Shown here in pieces: positions 8,900-17,513 of a stretch of 64,000 nucleotides of DNA. Source of the stretch: JACKNG01 sp040220855 (GTDB taxonomy: Bacteria > Pseudomonadota > Gammaproteobacteria > Ga0077536); assembly GCA_040220855.1 (NCBI GenBank), contig JAVJVZ010000072.1, positions 35,674 to 99,673 on the forward strand, given 5' to 3'. The notes under the pieces were generated by a model. It ran no database searches, was not told where the DNA came from, and saw nothing but the letters and a program-made list of their open reading frames with translations. Every line of letters starts with the position of its first letter. The first letter of the stretch is position 1. A program made the translations under genes and the position numbers.

Positions 8900-10930
8900 T
8901 CAGCGGGTGGCAGTGAGAACGAGATGGCCGTCGGCGGTGACGTCGAGGCGCTGCCCCGGGCACAGCACGGTGACCGAAGCGGACTCCTCGATCAGCGCCG
9001 GCCCTGCCAGTGATTGTCCGGGTGCCAGGGCCTCGCGGGCGAACACCGGTGTCGCGCAGGGGCCGGCCTCGAACCAGACCTCGCGCGTCGCCGCCGGGGC
9101 CGCCGGCGTGGCCGCTGCGAGCGGCGGGAGGCGTGGCTTGTCGGTCGCGACGACGGCCGTGCACTTGAGCGTGATGAGCTCGATCACTTCGCCCGGGATG
9201 GCAAAACCGAAGCGAGCCTCGTGGCGCGCGTGGAATGCGTCCCATAGCGCGCTCGCGCTCGCCGCGTCGAAGGCATCCTCCGCGTAAGGCAGTTCGAGCT
9301 CGTAGTTCTGGCCGAGATAGCGCAGCTCGATGGCGCGCTCCAGCCGCACCGGCTCGGTGTAGCCCTGTTCGCGCATGGCCAGGCGCGCGCTCGCCACCAG
9401 GTCGCCGAGCAGGGCGCTGGCGCGCGCACAGTCGAAGCGTGCTGAGGTCATCTGCACGGTACGCTCGAGATCGACGCGCGCGTCGGCAAAGGTGAAGCCG
9501 AGCGCCGAGAACTGCCCCGGATGCAGGGGCACGACGCCGCACGGGATGCCGGCCTCCATCATCAACTCGCCGACGTGCAGCGGACCGGCGCCGCCGAAGG
9601 CGAGCAGGCTGAAGTCGCGCGGATCGAGGCCGCGTTCGACCAGTACCGTGCGCAGGGCCCCGACCATGTTGTTGTTGACGATGCGCAGGATGGCCAGTGC
9701 GGTTTCCTCGACGCCCAGGCCGAGGTGTCCGGCGACGCCGGCCACGGCGGCGCGGGCCGCGCCGACGTCGAGCGTCATCGTGCCGCCGAGGAAGCGCTGC
9801 GGGTCGAGACGGCCGAGCACCAGGTTGGCATCGGTCACGGTGGGCTCGGTGCCGCCGAAACCGTAACAGGCCGGACCGGGCCGTGCACCGGCGCTGGCGG
9901 GCCCCACCCGCAGCATGCCGCCGCGGTCGATCCACGCGAGCGACCCGCCGCCGGCACCGATGGTGCGGATGTCGATCATCGGCACCTGGATGGGCACGCC
10001 GAACTCGAGTTCGAAAGCCGTGGTGAAACTGAGCTCGCCATCGACGATGGTCGAGCAATCGGTCGACGTGCCGCCCATGTCGAAAGTGACGACGTGGTCG
10101 TGCCCGAGCGTGGCAGCAACGTGGCGCGCAGCGACGGTGCCGCCGGTGGGTCCGGACAGCGTCAGATGAACCGGCTGCGCGGCAGCGCCGGCAAGCGTCA
10201 TCTCACCGCCGTTCGACTTCATCACCACCGGCGCCGGACGGATGCCCGCGGCGCCGAAGCGCTCGTGCATGTCGCGCAGGTAGCGGTGAACGACCGGCTT
10301 GATGTAGGCGTCGGCGAGCACGGTGGAAGCGCGCTCGTATTCCTTCCATTTTGGCAGCACCTCGGAGGAAATCGAGATCGGCACGTCACCGAGCGCCTCG
10401 GCGAGGAGCTCGCGGGCACGCCGCTCGTGGCGCGGCTCGAGGTAGGAGAAGAGGAAGTTGACCGCGACTGCCTCGATGCCGCCGGTCGCGGCGATGCGCT
10501 GGCCGAGTTCGCGTACGGCCGCGTCGTCGAGCGACGTCAGCACCTCGCCGGCGCTCGTCACGCGCTCCTCGAGTTCGAAGCAGTCGCGGCGGCGCACCAA
10601 CGGGCGCGGCTTGATCCAGCTGCTGTCGTAATGGTGCGCCCGGTTGCCGCGCTGCAGGAACGGCACGTCGCGAAAGCCGGCGGTGGTGACATAGGCGACC
10701 CGTGCGCCGTTGCGCTCGAGCAAGGCGTTGGTCGCGACCGTGGTGCCGAGACGCAGGGTGTCGACGGCGGCGAGATCGTCGAGCGTGGCGAGCCCCTGCA
10801 GAATGCCGGCGGTCGGGTCATCCGGCACCGTGAGGTTCTTCCACGCATGCACCGCGTGGGTGTCGCGGTCGCAGGCGACGAAATCGGTAAACGTACCACC
10901 GACGTCGACACCCAGCAGGTAACGGCTCAT
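8900..10930 (-). CDS. hyuA: Hydantoinase A / N-methylhydantoinase-oxoprolinase alpha-type subunit
   Basis: A 676-residue HyuA-family ATPase subunit. The start chosen is the ATG at 10930, which has AAGGAGG six bases upstream and gives MSRYLLGVDVGGTFTDFVAC. An in-frame codon 6 residues earlier would bury the ribosome site. The N-terminal phosphate loop DVGGTFTD is followed by NALLERNG, a second nucleotide-binding block TFDMGGTSTDCS and the C-terminal hydantoinase region. It forms a two-gene operon with hyuB. The promoter must lie between 10931 and the MITE-like element ending on this side at 11057, so that element could affect transcription. Confidence 0.92.
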   Translation of the reverse strand: MSRYLLGVDVGGTFTDFVACDRDTHAVHAWKNLTVPDDPTAGILQGLATLDDLAAVDTLRLGTTVATNALLERNGARVAYVTTAGFRDVPFLQRGNRAHHYDSSWIKPRPLVRRRDCFELEERVTSAGEVLTSLDDAAVRELGQRIAATGGIEAVAVNFLFSYLEPRHERRARELLAEALGDVPISISSEVLPKWKEYERASTVLADAYIKPVVHRYLRDMHERFGAAGIRPAPVVMKSNGGEMTLAGAAAQPVHLTLSGPTGGTVAARHVAATLGHDHVVTFDMGGTSTDCSTIVDGELSFTTAFELEFGVPIQVPMIDIRTIGAGGGSLAWIDRGGMLRVGPASAGARPGPACYGFGGTEPTVTDANLVLGRLDPQRFLGGTMTLDVGAARAAVAGVAGHLGLGVEETALAILRIVNNNMVGALRTVLVERGLDPRDFSLLAFGGAGPLHVGELMMEAGIPCGVVPLHPGQFSALGFTFADARVDLERTVQMTSARFDCARASALLGDLVASARLAMREQGYTEPVRLERAIELRYLGQNYELELPYAEDAFDAASASALWDAFHARHEARFGFAIPGEVIELITLKCTAVVATDKPRLPPLAAATPAAPAATREVWFEAGPCATPVFAREALAPGQSLAGPALIEESASVTVLCPGQRLDVTADGHLVLTATR

Positions 10931-11056
10931 GCGGGTCCTCCTTTGCAACCGCCGCGGGCCTCACCGCGACGACCTTCCCGACACGGCTCGGGGCGGGACG
11001 CCGGACGCCCCGCCGCACAGCCATGAATAATCCTGAGACCGGTTCTAGTCTAACGA

Positions 11057-11319
11057 GGGCCTGTTGATCTTTCATCGCCACCCCTGCCGCGTCCCTGTTC
11101 TTGGCCCAGCAAGACAGCGCGAGCGCGGTGTAGCCATGCTACTCAAGTGAGCGATAGCGCCGCTGGACGCACCCGGGAACACAACCCGAAGGCCTGCCCC
11201 TGGTAAACCGCCACTCGGCGTTGCAGCTCGCTCACCTGGAACGACCAGGCCACGCTCACTGCGCCTTGATTGCCGCTTTTCAGGGGCAACAGCGGCGGCG
11301 ACGAAAGATCGACAGGCCC
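11057..11319. mobile_element. 263-bp MITE-like element with 23-bp terminal inverted repeats
   Basis: The ends 11057-11079 (GGGCCTGTTGATCTTTCATC...) and 11297-11319 are inverted copies with 2 mismatches over 23 bases; one more flanking base pairs at each side. The interior has no supported gene but includes complementary segments such as GTGAGCGA with TCGCTCAC and GCCCCTG with CAGGGGC, so it can fold on itself. Size, terminal repeats and lack of coding capacity match a miniature inverted-repeat transposable element mobilised in trans. I see no clear target-site duplication, and the parent insertion sequence is not in the window. It sits between the divergent hyuAB and transaminase operons. Confidence 0.7.
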
Positions 11320-11428
11320 TTGGGCAGCAAGCCGATGGGATGCCCGGCGCGGGTGGCTCGCGACGCCGGCGCACAGCGGCTATGCTGCTGGCTTCGTCAA
11401 CCGCGTGGTCTCATGCGAGAAGGACGCC

Positions 11429-12355
11429 ATGAATCAGCCATCACCTGCCAGGCCCGGCGCCGACTCCGCTTATGCCGGGGGCTGCGCCTGGATCGACGGC
11501 GAACTGGTCCCCATCGCCGAAGCGCGCATCCCTATCCTGGATACCGGTTTCACGCGTTCGGATTGCACTTACGACGTCGTCGCGGTGTGGGGCGGCCGCT
11601 TCTTCCGTCTCGACGACCATCTCGATCGATTCGAGCGTTCCTGGCGGCGCGGACGTTTCTCACCGCCACTGGAACGCGCCGCCATGCGCCGGGTGCTGCA
11701 CGACTGCGTACGGTCCAGTGGTCTCGCCGAGGCCTACGTGGAGATGATTGTCACCCGGGGTGTGCCCGTCGCCGGCGAGCGCGACCCGCGGCGCTTCGCC
11801 AACCGCTTCTACGCGTTTGCCATTCCCTACGTGTGGATCGTGCAACCGGCGCAGCAGGAAGCCGGAATCGCACTGGTGATTGCGCGTGACACCGTGCGCA
11901 TCGACCCGCGCGCAGTCGATCCGACGGTCAAGAACTTCCACTGGGGCGACCTGGTCGCCGGCCTGTTCGAGGCCTATGACCGCGAGGCGCAGAACGTGGT
12001 CCTGCTGAACGCCGCCGGCGAAGTCACCGAAGGCCCCGGCTTCAACCTGTTCGCCGTGTGCGACGGTGTGCTGTGGACGCCGGCCGCCGGGGTACTCGAA
12101 GGCATCACGCGCCGGACCGTGCTCGAACTCGCCCAGCGCGCCGGGATCGCGACCCGGATCAGCATGTTCGGCACCGATCGCTTGCAAGCTGCCGACGAAT
12201 TGTTTATCACCAGCACCGCCGGCGGCGTCATGCCGGTCACCCGGCTCGACGGCCGCCCGGTGGGCGATGGTCGGCCGGGCGCCATCACGCGCGCCCTGCG
12301 CGCGGCCTACTGGGACGCCCATAGCGATCCGGCCTGGACCTGCGCGGTCGAATGA
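11429..12355 (+). CDS. Fold-type IV PLP aminotransferase, (R)-amine transaminase-like
   Basis: A 308-residue class IV aminotransferase. GAGAAGG lies 5 bases before the ATG. The PLP lysine is in DPTVKNFHWGDLV, the cofactor-face segment is EVTEGPGFNLFAV, and the C-terminal TSTAGGVMPVTRLDG binds the phosphate. From memory these blocks resemble (R)-selective amine transaminases of Arthrobacter/Aspergillus type (KNLQWGDL, LTEGSGFN, TTAGGIMP) more than D-alanine aminotransferase. Transfer of an amino group between a chiral amine or D-amino acid and a 2-oxo acid is therefore likely. It is followed by a branched-chain aminotransferase in the same orientation, 27 bases later. Substrate preference needs assay. 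Confidence 0.88.
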   Translation: MNQPSPARPGADSAYAGGCAWIDGELVPIAEARIPILDTGFTRSDCTYDVVAVWGGRFFRLDDHLDRFERSWRRGRFSPPLERAAMRRVLHDCVRSSGLAEAYVEMIVTRGVPVAGERDPRRFANRFYAFAIPYVWIVQPAQQEAGIALVIARDTVRIDPRAVDPTVKNFHWGDLVAGLFEAYDREAQNVVLLNAAGEVTEGPGFNLFAVCDGVLWTPAAGVLEGITRRTVLELAQRAGIATRISMFGTDRLQAADELFITSTAGGVMPVTRLDGRPVGDGRPGAITRALRAAYWDAHSDPAWTCAVE

Positions 12356-12382
12356 GCTTCCCGATTGCCCGGAACCTGCCCC

Positions 12383-13492
12383 ATGACTGACACCATCCGC
12401 ATCGAGCCGGTCGCCGAGACGCGCCCGATCGAACTTCCCGACAGCCTCGGCTTCGGCCGCGTCTTCACCGACCGCATGTACACCGCGCGCTACGATGCCG
12501 CGCACGGCTGGCACGATGCCACCATCGGTCCCTATCGCCCGATCACGCTGGACCCGGCGACCACGGTCTATCACAACGGCCAGATGATCTTCGACGGCAC
12601 CAAGGCCTACCGCCGCGACGATGGCGATATCAACCTGTTCCGCACCGCGCGGAATGCCGAACGCTTCAACGAGTCTGCCGTACGCATGGGCATGCCGCCG
12701 GTCGACGTCGCGCAGCATGTCGCCGCCATCACCGAGCTCGTGCGCCTCGAGCACCGCTGGGTGCCCGAGCGTCCCGGCACCGCGCTTTACATCCGCCCGG
12801 TCATGATTGGCACCGAGAAGACGCTCGAAGTGCGTGCGAGCCGCGAGTACCTGCACTACGTAATCCTGTCGCCCGTCGCGCCGTACTTCGCCGACGGCTT
12901 CGCGCCGGTCTCGGTGTACGTCTCCGACGACTACGTCCGCGCCGTGCGCGGTGGCACCGGCGAAGCCAAGACGCCCGGCAACTACGCCGGCTCCATTGCC
13001 GCCACCGAAGTGGCGCTCGCCAGCGGTTACCAGCAGGTCCTGTGGCTGGATGGTGTCGAGCGGCGCTATGTCGACGAGGTCGGTGCCATGAACATCGCCT
13101 TCGTGCTCGATGGCCGCGAGATCGTCACGCCGACGCTGACCGGCGCCATTCTGAAAGGCGTCACGCGCCGCTCCCTGCTGCAACTTGCGCCGGACCTCGG
13201 TTACCCGGTGAGCGAGCGGCGCATCGCCATCGACGAAGTCATCGAAGGGCTGGCGACGGGCCGCGTCAGCGAGATTTTCGGCATGGGCACGGGCGCCGTG
13301 ATCGCGCCGGTCGGGCGCTTGCACTACCGCGGTGAAGACATCCGCGTTGGCGACGGCCAGCCCGGCCCCGTGGCGACGCGACTGTACGACGAACTGACCG
13401 GCCTGCAGTACGGGCGACGGCCCGATCCCTACGGTTGGACCACCACCATCGAAGTCGGGGACGCCGCCCGGGCCGGTGGCGCGCGCGCCTGA
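12383..13492 (+). CDS. ilvE: Branched-chain amino acid aminotransferase (type II)
   Basis: A 369-residue class IV aminotransferase of the longer, type II BCAT form. It interconverts Leu, Ile and Val with their 2-oxo acids using PLP. The Schiff-base lysine lies in GGTGEAKTPGNYAGS; YVDEVGAMNIAFV, GVTRRSLLQLA and the C-terminal GTGAVIAPVG complete the pattern. The ATG at 12383 was preferred; an in-frame TTG six codons earlier is possible. The gene follows another fold-IV transaminase by only 27 bases and is followed by an AhpD-like gene. The pairing suggests that the two enzymes share a 2-oxo acid or amine pathway, although ilvE could simply be the housekeeping copy. Confidence 0.9.
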   Translation: MTDTIRIEPVAETRPIELPDSLGFGRVFTDRMYTARYDAAHGWHDATIGPYRPITLDPATTVYHNGQMIFDGTKAYRRDDGDINLFRTARNAERFNESAVRMGMPPVDVAQHVAAITELVRLEHRWVPERPGTALYIRPVMIGTEKTLEVRASREYLHYVILSPVAPYFADGFAPVSVYVSDDYVRAVRGGTGEAKTPGNYAGSIAATEVALASGYQQVLWLDGVERRYVDEVGAMNIAFVLDGREIVTPTLTGAILKGVTRRSLLQLAPDLGYPVSERRIAIDEVIEGLATGRVSEIFGMGTGAVIAPVGRLHYRGEDIRVGDGQPGPVATRLYDELTGLQYGRRPDPYGWTTTIEVGDAARAGGARA

Positions 13493-13514
13493 AGGCGAGA
13501 AACGAGAGGATTCC

Positions 13515-13910
13515 ATGTCTACCGTCACCCTGATCGAATACGCAGACGCATCCCCCGCGGTACGTGCGGTCTACGACGACATCCGTGCAACGCGCAAGAG
13601 CGACGACATCAACAATTTCTGGAAGGCGCTCGCGCACAGCCCCGACCAGCTCGAGCGCACCTGGCAGCAACTGAAGGCCGTCATGGCTCCCGGCGCACTC
13701 GATCCGCTCGTGAAGGAGTTGATCTACATCGCGGTCTCGGTCGCCAACGGCTGCGAATACTGCGTCCATTCGCACACCGTGGCCGCGCGCCGTAAAGGCC
13801 TGACCGATGCGCAGTACGCCGAACTCCTCGCCGTCATCGGCATGGCGCACCAGACCAATGGTCTGGTCACCGCGCTGCAGGTCGAGGTCGACGACGCCTT
13901 CAAGGCGTGA
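13515..13910 (+). CDS. Carboxymuconolactone decarboxylase / AhpD-family protein
   Basis: A 131-residue all-alpha AhpD-like protein. The redox motif CEYCVHSHT, near residue 79, carries the CxxC plus His seen in alkylhydroperoxidase-type members. The start ATG follows GAGAGGA by 5 bases. It probably acts as a small peroxidase or thiol-disulfide partner; true carboxymuconolactone decarboxylases lack this CxxC. It lies 22 bases after ilvE in the same orientation and is likely cotranscribed. The functional link to the aminotransferases is unknown. Confidence 0.82.
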   Translation: MSTVTLIEYADASPAVRAVYDDIRATRKSDDINNFWKALAHSPDQLERTWQQLKAVMAPGALDPLVKELIYIAVSVANGCEYCVHSHTVAARRKGLTDAQYAELLAVIGMAHQTNGLVTALQVEVDDAFKA

Positions 13911-13952
13911 CAGCGCCATCGCCTCGATGAATGCCGCGCACAGCCGGCGGCC

Positions 13953-15332
13953 GTGCTGCCCTGGCGACGCGGTCGTGACCGCATCCACACGGCTGCGCCA
14001 GCCATCGTGACCAGCGGACTGCTCGGCGAACTGGTCGATATCTACACGCGCGACGACGCGCTCTACGCCCGCGCGCGGCGCTGGCGCTTCGACGCGGTCG
14101 TCCAGCACGGCCCCACCGATGCATTCGGCAATGCCGTCATCACGGTGGCAATCGCGGCAATCTTCGCCGGCAATGCCGCGCACGGCGCGCTGATCGCCTG
14201 GCTCATCGCCATCAACGGCGCATCGCTCGTGCGACTCGTAATCTGGTTCATCCACCAGCGCGCGGGGACGCGCTCGCCAGACCTGCTGCAGAAGATTTTC
14301 TCCGCCAGCCTCGTCATCCACGCGGCTCTGTGGGCCACCTCCTTCTTCCTCTTCGCGCCGGCCGATTCCATCGCCAGCCGCAGCGCGGTGCTGGTCTGGC
14401 TGGCCGGCTGTGCGGCCTGGGTCGTGTCGGCGTATACGCTCCTGATCGAGGCGGTACTCGGCTTCCTGCTCGTCCAGCTCACCCCGCTCGCGGTGGCGTT
14501 ACTGCTGTCGGGGGATCGTTTCTGGCAGCTCGTCGCCATTGCCATCGCGATGTTCCTGCCGACCATGGCGATGGTTGCCCTGCGCAATAACGCACTCCTC
14601 ATGCGCGGAACCATCACCGCGCTCGAAAAGGAACAACTGGTCGAGGCACTGGAACGCGAGAAGGGCGCGGTCGAGCGCCTCAACGACGACCTCGAAGCGG
14701 ATATCGAGCGCCGTGAACAGATCGAGGCCGAACTACGCGCAGCGATGGCGCGCGCCGAAGAGCTCACCAACACGCTCGAACGGCTGTCCTCGCTCGATGG
14801 TCTCACCGGCATCGCCAACCGCCGTCGCTTCGACCAGATGCTTGCGCGCGAATGGAGTCGTGCACATCGCGGACAGTGGCCGCTTGCGCTGATTCTGTGC
14901 GACCTCGATTACTTCAAACAGTACAACGACCACTACGGCCACCAGGCCGGCGACGCCTGCCTGCGCCAGCTTGCACAGCTGCTCGAACGCTCGTTGCGCC
15001 GCGGCGGTGACCTCGCCGCCCGCTACGGTGGCGAAGAGTTCGCCATCCTTCTGCCGGAGACGGACAGCGAACACGCCGCGGCCGTCGCCGAGGGGATACG
15101 CGATGCGCTGCTGCAGCTCGGCCTGCCCCACGAACGCTCGCTGGTGGCGCCGGTACTGACCGCGAGCTTCGGCGTCGCCGCGCTGGTTCCGGATGGCGAA
15201 TCGGCGCCCGAAGTGCTCGTCGAGCAGGCCGACAAAGCGCTCTACGCGGCCAAGGCGAGCGGACGCAACCGGGTCCGCCAGTCGGGTGTCACGCAGGGCT
15301 CACTGCCCTTCCCGGACAGCCTGCTTCACTAA
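13953..15332 (+). CDS. Membrane-bound diguanylate cyclase (GGDEF)
   Basis: About 459 residues if the GTG at 13953 is used. A second GTG at 14007 (18 codons later) is equally plausible and gives VTSGLLGELVDIY. Five or six hydrophobic segments fill the first ~210 residues, then a charged coiled coil (EKEQLVEALEREKGAVERL) leads to a GGDEF domain. The active-site loop is RYGGEEF and the inhibitory I-site is RGGD five residues before it, so it should make c-di-GMP from two GTP and be product-inhibited. Signature DYFKQYNDHYGHQAGD is intact. No periplasmic sensor domain is evident; the membrane part itself may sense a signal. A REC-EAL phosphodiesterase occurs 43 kb away. Confidence 0.88.
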   Translation: MLPWRRGRDRIHTAAPAIVTSGLLGELVDIYTRDDALYARARRWRFDAVVQHGPTDAFGNAVITVAIAAIFAGNAAHGALIAWLIAINGASLVRLVIWFIHQRAGTRSPDLLQKIFSASLVIHAALWATSFFLFAPADSIASRSAVLVWLAGCAAWVVSAYTLLIEAVLGFLLVQLTPLAVALLLSGDRFWQLVAIAIAMFLPTMAMVALRNNALLMRGTITALEKEQLVEALEREKGAVERLNDDLEADIERREQIEAELRAAMARAEELTNTLERLSSLDGLTGIANRRRFDQMLAREWSRAHRGQWPLALILCDLDYFKQYNDHYGHQAGDACLRQLAQLLERSLRRGGDLAARYGGEEFAILLPETDSEHAAAVAEGIRDALLQLGLPHERSLVAPVLTASFGVAALVPDGESAPEVLVEQADKALYAAKASGRNRVRQSGVTQGSLPFPDSLLH

Positions 15333-15431
15333 GAGTCCGCGACGGCGGGCGACGGCGCCTCGGGCTCCCAGCCCCACAGTCGTCACCACGCCTGCTGCGA
15401 CGTCCCCTGCCGTCGCCGCGCGACGAGCGGC

Positions 15432-15437
15432 TATAGT
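15432..15437 (+). promoter_or_regulatory. Possible -10 box (TATAGT) for glyoxalase I
   Basis: TATAGT lies 56 bases before the gloA start codon in an otherwise GC-rich 160-bp gap. No good -35 hexamer is seen at 17 bases upstream, so the assignment rests on the box and position only. Confidence 0.35.
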
Positions 15438-15492
15438 GGGCGCGCCGCGACGCGGCATGATTCACCAGCTTCAACCATAGCGGAGGATATCC

Positions 15493-15996
15493 ATGGCTGG
15501 CAGCTCCCCCACCGACGGCTTCGTGATGAACCAGACGATGCTGCGCGTACGCGATCCCGAGGTCTCGGTCGATTTCTACTCGAAGGTGCTCGGCATGACC
15601 CTGCTCGACCGCTACGACTTCGAGGCAATGCAGTTCTCGCTCTACTTCATGGGCTATCTCGCACCCGGCGAGCGCGTCCCCGAGCAGGCCGGCGAGCGCG
15701 CGCAGTGGGTGTTCGGCCGTCCGGCGCTGCTCGAGCTGACGCACAACTGGGGCACCGAGGCGGACACCGCCTTCGCCGGCTACCATGACGGCAACGTCGA
15801 ACCCCAGGGCTTCGGTCACATCGGCATCTCGGTGCCCGACGTCTATGCCGCCTGCGAACGCTTCGAGCAGCTCGGCATCGAGTTCGTCAAACGCCCGGAC
15901 GACGGCAAGATGAAGGGGCTCGCCTTCATCAAGGATCCGGATGGCTACTGGATCGAAATTCTGAGCCCGACCGGCCTGCGCGCGATCGTTGCCTGA
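15493..15996 (+). CDS. gloA: Lactoylglutathione lyase (glyoxalase I)
   Basis: A 167-residue VOC-fold glyoxalase I that isomerises the methylglyoxal-glutathione hemithioacetal to S-lactoylglutathione. Metal ligands can be placed as Gln in FVMNQTMLRV, Glu in ALLELTHNWG, His in FGHIGISV and Glu in YWIEILSP. The Gln/Glu/His/Glu set and the length (longer than the 135-residue E. coli form) point to the zinc-type enzyme found in humans and pseudomonads. GGAGG precedes the ATG by 7 bases. It converges on a cytochrome gene across a perfect hairpin. Confidence 0.94.
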   Translation: MAGSSPTDGFVMNQTMLRVRDPEVSVDFYSKVLGMTLLDRYDFEAMQFSLYFMGYLAPGERVPEQAGERAQWVFGRPALLELTHNWGTEADTAFAGYHDGNVEPQGFGHIGISVPDVYAACERFEQLGIEFVKRPDDGKMKGLAFIKDPDGYWIEILSPTGLRAIVA

Positions 15997-16044
15997 CCGC
16001 GCATCCGGGCGTTGGCCCGGACACGCGGCACCGTGCGCTGTCTT

Positions 16045-16073
16045 CGGCACGCCCACCCATGGTGGGCGTGCCG
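16045..16073. terminator. Perfect 13-bp GC hairpin between convergent genes
   Basis: Arms 16045-16057 and 16061-16073 are exact complements around a 3-base loop, placed between the stop codons of gloA and the cytochrome c gene. There is no T tract on either side, so it is not a classical intrinsic terminator. It may work as an mRNA 3'-end stabiliser or a tract-less terminator. Confidence 0.55.
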
Positions 16074-16089
16074 TCGCAGCGCATCGCGC

Positions 16090-16593
16090 TCAGGGCCCGT
16101 AGTAGTACTGGTAACCGCGATACTCGGGCACCAGCTTCTCGTAGCGCGAATGCAGGAACTGCACCAGGTCGATGAGCTGGGCGACCGTCATGCGGCTGTT
16201 GAAGTCCGGCATCGCGGTCTCGCCGCGCGCCGCCTCTTCCTTGTTCAGCAGCTTGAGGTACTCGTCGGAGATGACGTGCTTGGGATGCACCACCGAGGTG
16301 AGCAACTCGCCGTAATCCTTGATCTTGGCGCGCTTGCCACCAAGCTCGATTTCGAGTGAGGAGACGCCGTCGTAGGCCGGCAGGTCGAGCCCGGAGACGA
16401 CGTGGCACTGGCGACAACCGAGATCGAGGAAGACCTGCTGGCCACGCTCGACGTTACCCTCCGGCAGCACGAAGCCGTCGGCAGTCATCGGCGAATCCTG
16501 CTGGCCGCAGGCGCTCAGCAGGGCACCCGCGGCGAGCGCGCATAAAGTGCGCGCAACTGCGCGCGTCGGGCGTGAGTCGATGGCTTTCCTCAT
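16090..16593 (-). CDS. Monohaem cytochrome c lipoprotein
   Basis: A 167-residue exported c-type cytochrome. The N-terminus MRKAIDSRPTRAVARTL leads into a hydrophobic core and a lipobox LSAC, so the mature protein should be lipid-anchored, facing the periplasm. One haem site, CRQCH, lies near residue 61. A candidate axial Met is in TAMPDFNSRM. The ATG at 16593 follows GAGAGG; the longer open frame before it lacks a signal peptide. A TATAAT box lies 50 bases upstream. Its redox partner cannot be inferred from the neighbours; the SDR operon behind it is not obviously related. Confidence 0.87.
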   Translation of the reverse strand: MRKAIDSRPTRAVARTLCALAAGALLSACGQQDSPMTADGFVLPEGNVERGQQVFLDLGCRQCHVVSGLDLPAYDGVSSLEIELGGKRAKIKDYGELLTSVVHPKHVISDEYLKLLNKEEAARGETAMPDFNSRMTVAQLIDLVQFLHSRYEKLVPEYRGYQYYYGP

Positions 16594-16642
16594 GGACCTC
16601 TCCTCGGTTCTCGATGGACCGGTCGGCGCCGGCGTATGGAAA

Positions 16643-16648
16643 ATTATA
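16643..16648 (-). promoter_or_regulatory. -10 box (TATAAT) for the cytochrome c gene
   Basis: The minus strand reads a consensus TATAAT here, 50 bases before the cytochrome start codon, within the gap to the SDR gene. No consensus -35 is visible at normal spacing. Confidence 0.45.
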
Positions 16649-16701
16649 CGCAGACCAGGTGCCACGGCGGTGACACGGATCAAGCGTCCCAGGGGTGCGC
16701 C

Positions 16702-17481
16702 TCAGGCGTTCTTGATGGTCAGACCGCCATCGACCGGCAAGTGGGTACCGGTCATGTACTGGGCCGCAGGCAGCACGAAATTGAGCGTCCCGTGGGCGAC
16801 TTCCTCGGGCTCCGCGTAGCGCTTGAGCGCGACGCGACGACGCGCAAACTCGGCTTTCGCTTCTTCCGGGATGGCCGCCGTCATGCCGGTGCGGATGGGG
16901 CCGGGACAGATGCAGTTGACGGTAATGCCGCGGCTGGCGAGTTCGACCGCGAGTGAGCGAGTCAGCCCGATCACACCGGTCTTGGCCGCGGTGTAGGGGC
17001 TGATGCCCTTGGTCGCGCCGAGCGCCTCGGTCGAAGCGATGTTGACGATACGTCCGGCTCCGCTCGCCTCGAGATGCGGCAGGCAGGCACGAATCAGCAT
17101 GGCCTGCGCCGTCAGCAGAACATCGAGGGTGCGTGCCCACGCCGTCGCGTAGTCCGGCGCATCGAGCGGGCGTTCGATCGCGATGCCGGCGTTGTTGACC
17201 AGGATGTCGAGCGCGCCGAAACGGGCCACGATGGCAGCAACCACGGCCTCGCGCTGGCCCTCGTCGGCGACATCGAGCACCCATCCGGCCGCACTGCCGC
17301 CGGCGCCCTCGATTTCGCCAACCACCGCGTCGACCCGTGCCTGGTCGAGATCGGTAACGGCGACGTGGGCACCTTCGTCGGCGAACAGGTGGGCGGTGGC
17401 GCGCCCCATGCCACTGGCCGCGCCGGTGACGAGTGCGACCTTGCCCGCGATACTGCGGCTGAGCTTGCTCAATCGGGCCAT
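16702..17481 (-). CDS. Short-chain dehydrogenase/reductase (SDR)
   Basis: A 259-residue classical SDR that should oxidise or reduce a hydroxyl/keto group with NAD(P)(H). The cofactor motif TGAASGMG lies near residue 20, NNAG near 95, the catalytic Ser in NIASTEA and the Tyr/Lys pair in YTAAK. An Asp after the second strand (VTDLD) suggests NAD(H) preference. AAGGAGA lies 5 bases upstream of the ATG at 17481. It is third in an operon with a DUF938 methyltransferase-like gene and an acyl-CoA ligase; the ligase stop is 32 bases upstream. Together these hint at oxidation of a CoA-activated acid. Confidence 0.9.
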   Translation of the reverse strand: MARLSKLSRSIAGKVALVTGAASGMGRATAHLFADEGAHVAVTDLDQARVDAVVGEIEGAGGSAAGWVLDVADEGQREAVVAAIVARFGALDILVNNAGIAIERPLDAPDYATAWARTLDVLLTAQAMLIRACLPHLEASGAGRIVNIASTEALGATKGISPYTAAKTGVIGLTRSLAVELASRGITVNCICPGPIRTGMTAAIPEEAKAEFARRRVALKRYAEPEEVAHGTLNFVLPAAQYMTGTHLPVDGGLTIKNA

Positions 17482-17513
17482 GGATGTCTCCTTATTGCGT
17501 GTTGGGATCAGGG

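Noticed and set aside
11072..11374. Short minus-strand open frame across the MITE-like element
   Set aside because: Arg/Pro-rich composition, no ribosome site, and the frame runs through the terminal inverted repeat; it looks like non-coding GC-rich sequence.
11660..13528. 622-codon minus-strand frame opposite the aminotransferases
   Set aside because: Same cause: it mirrors the real transaminase and BCAT genes codon by codon.
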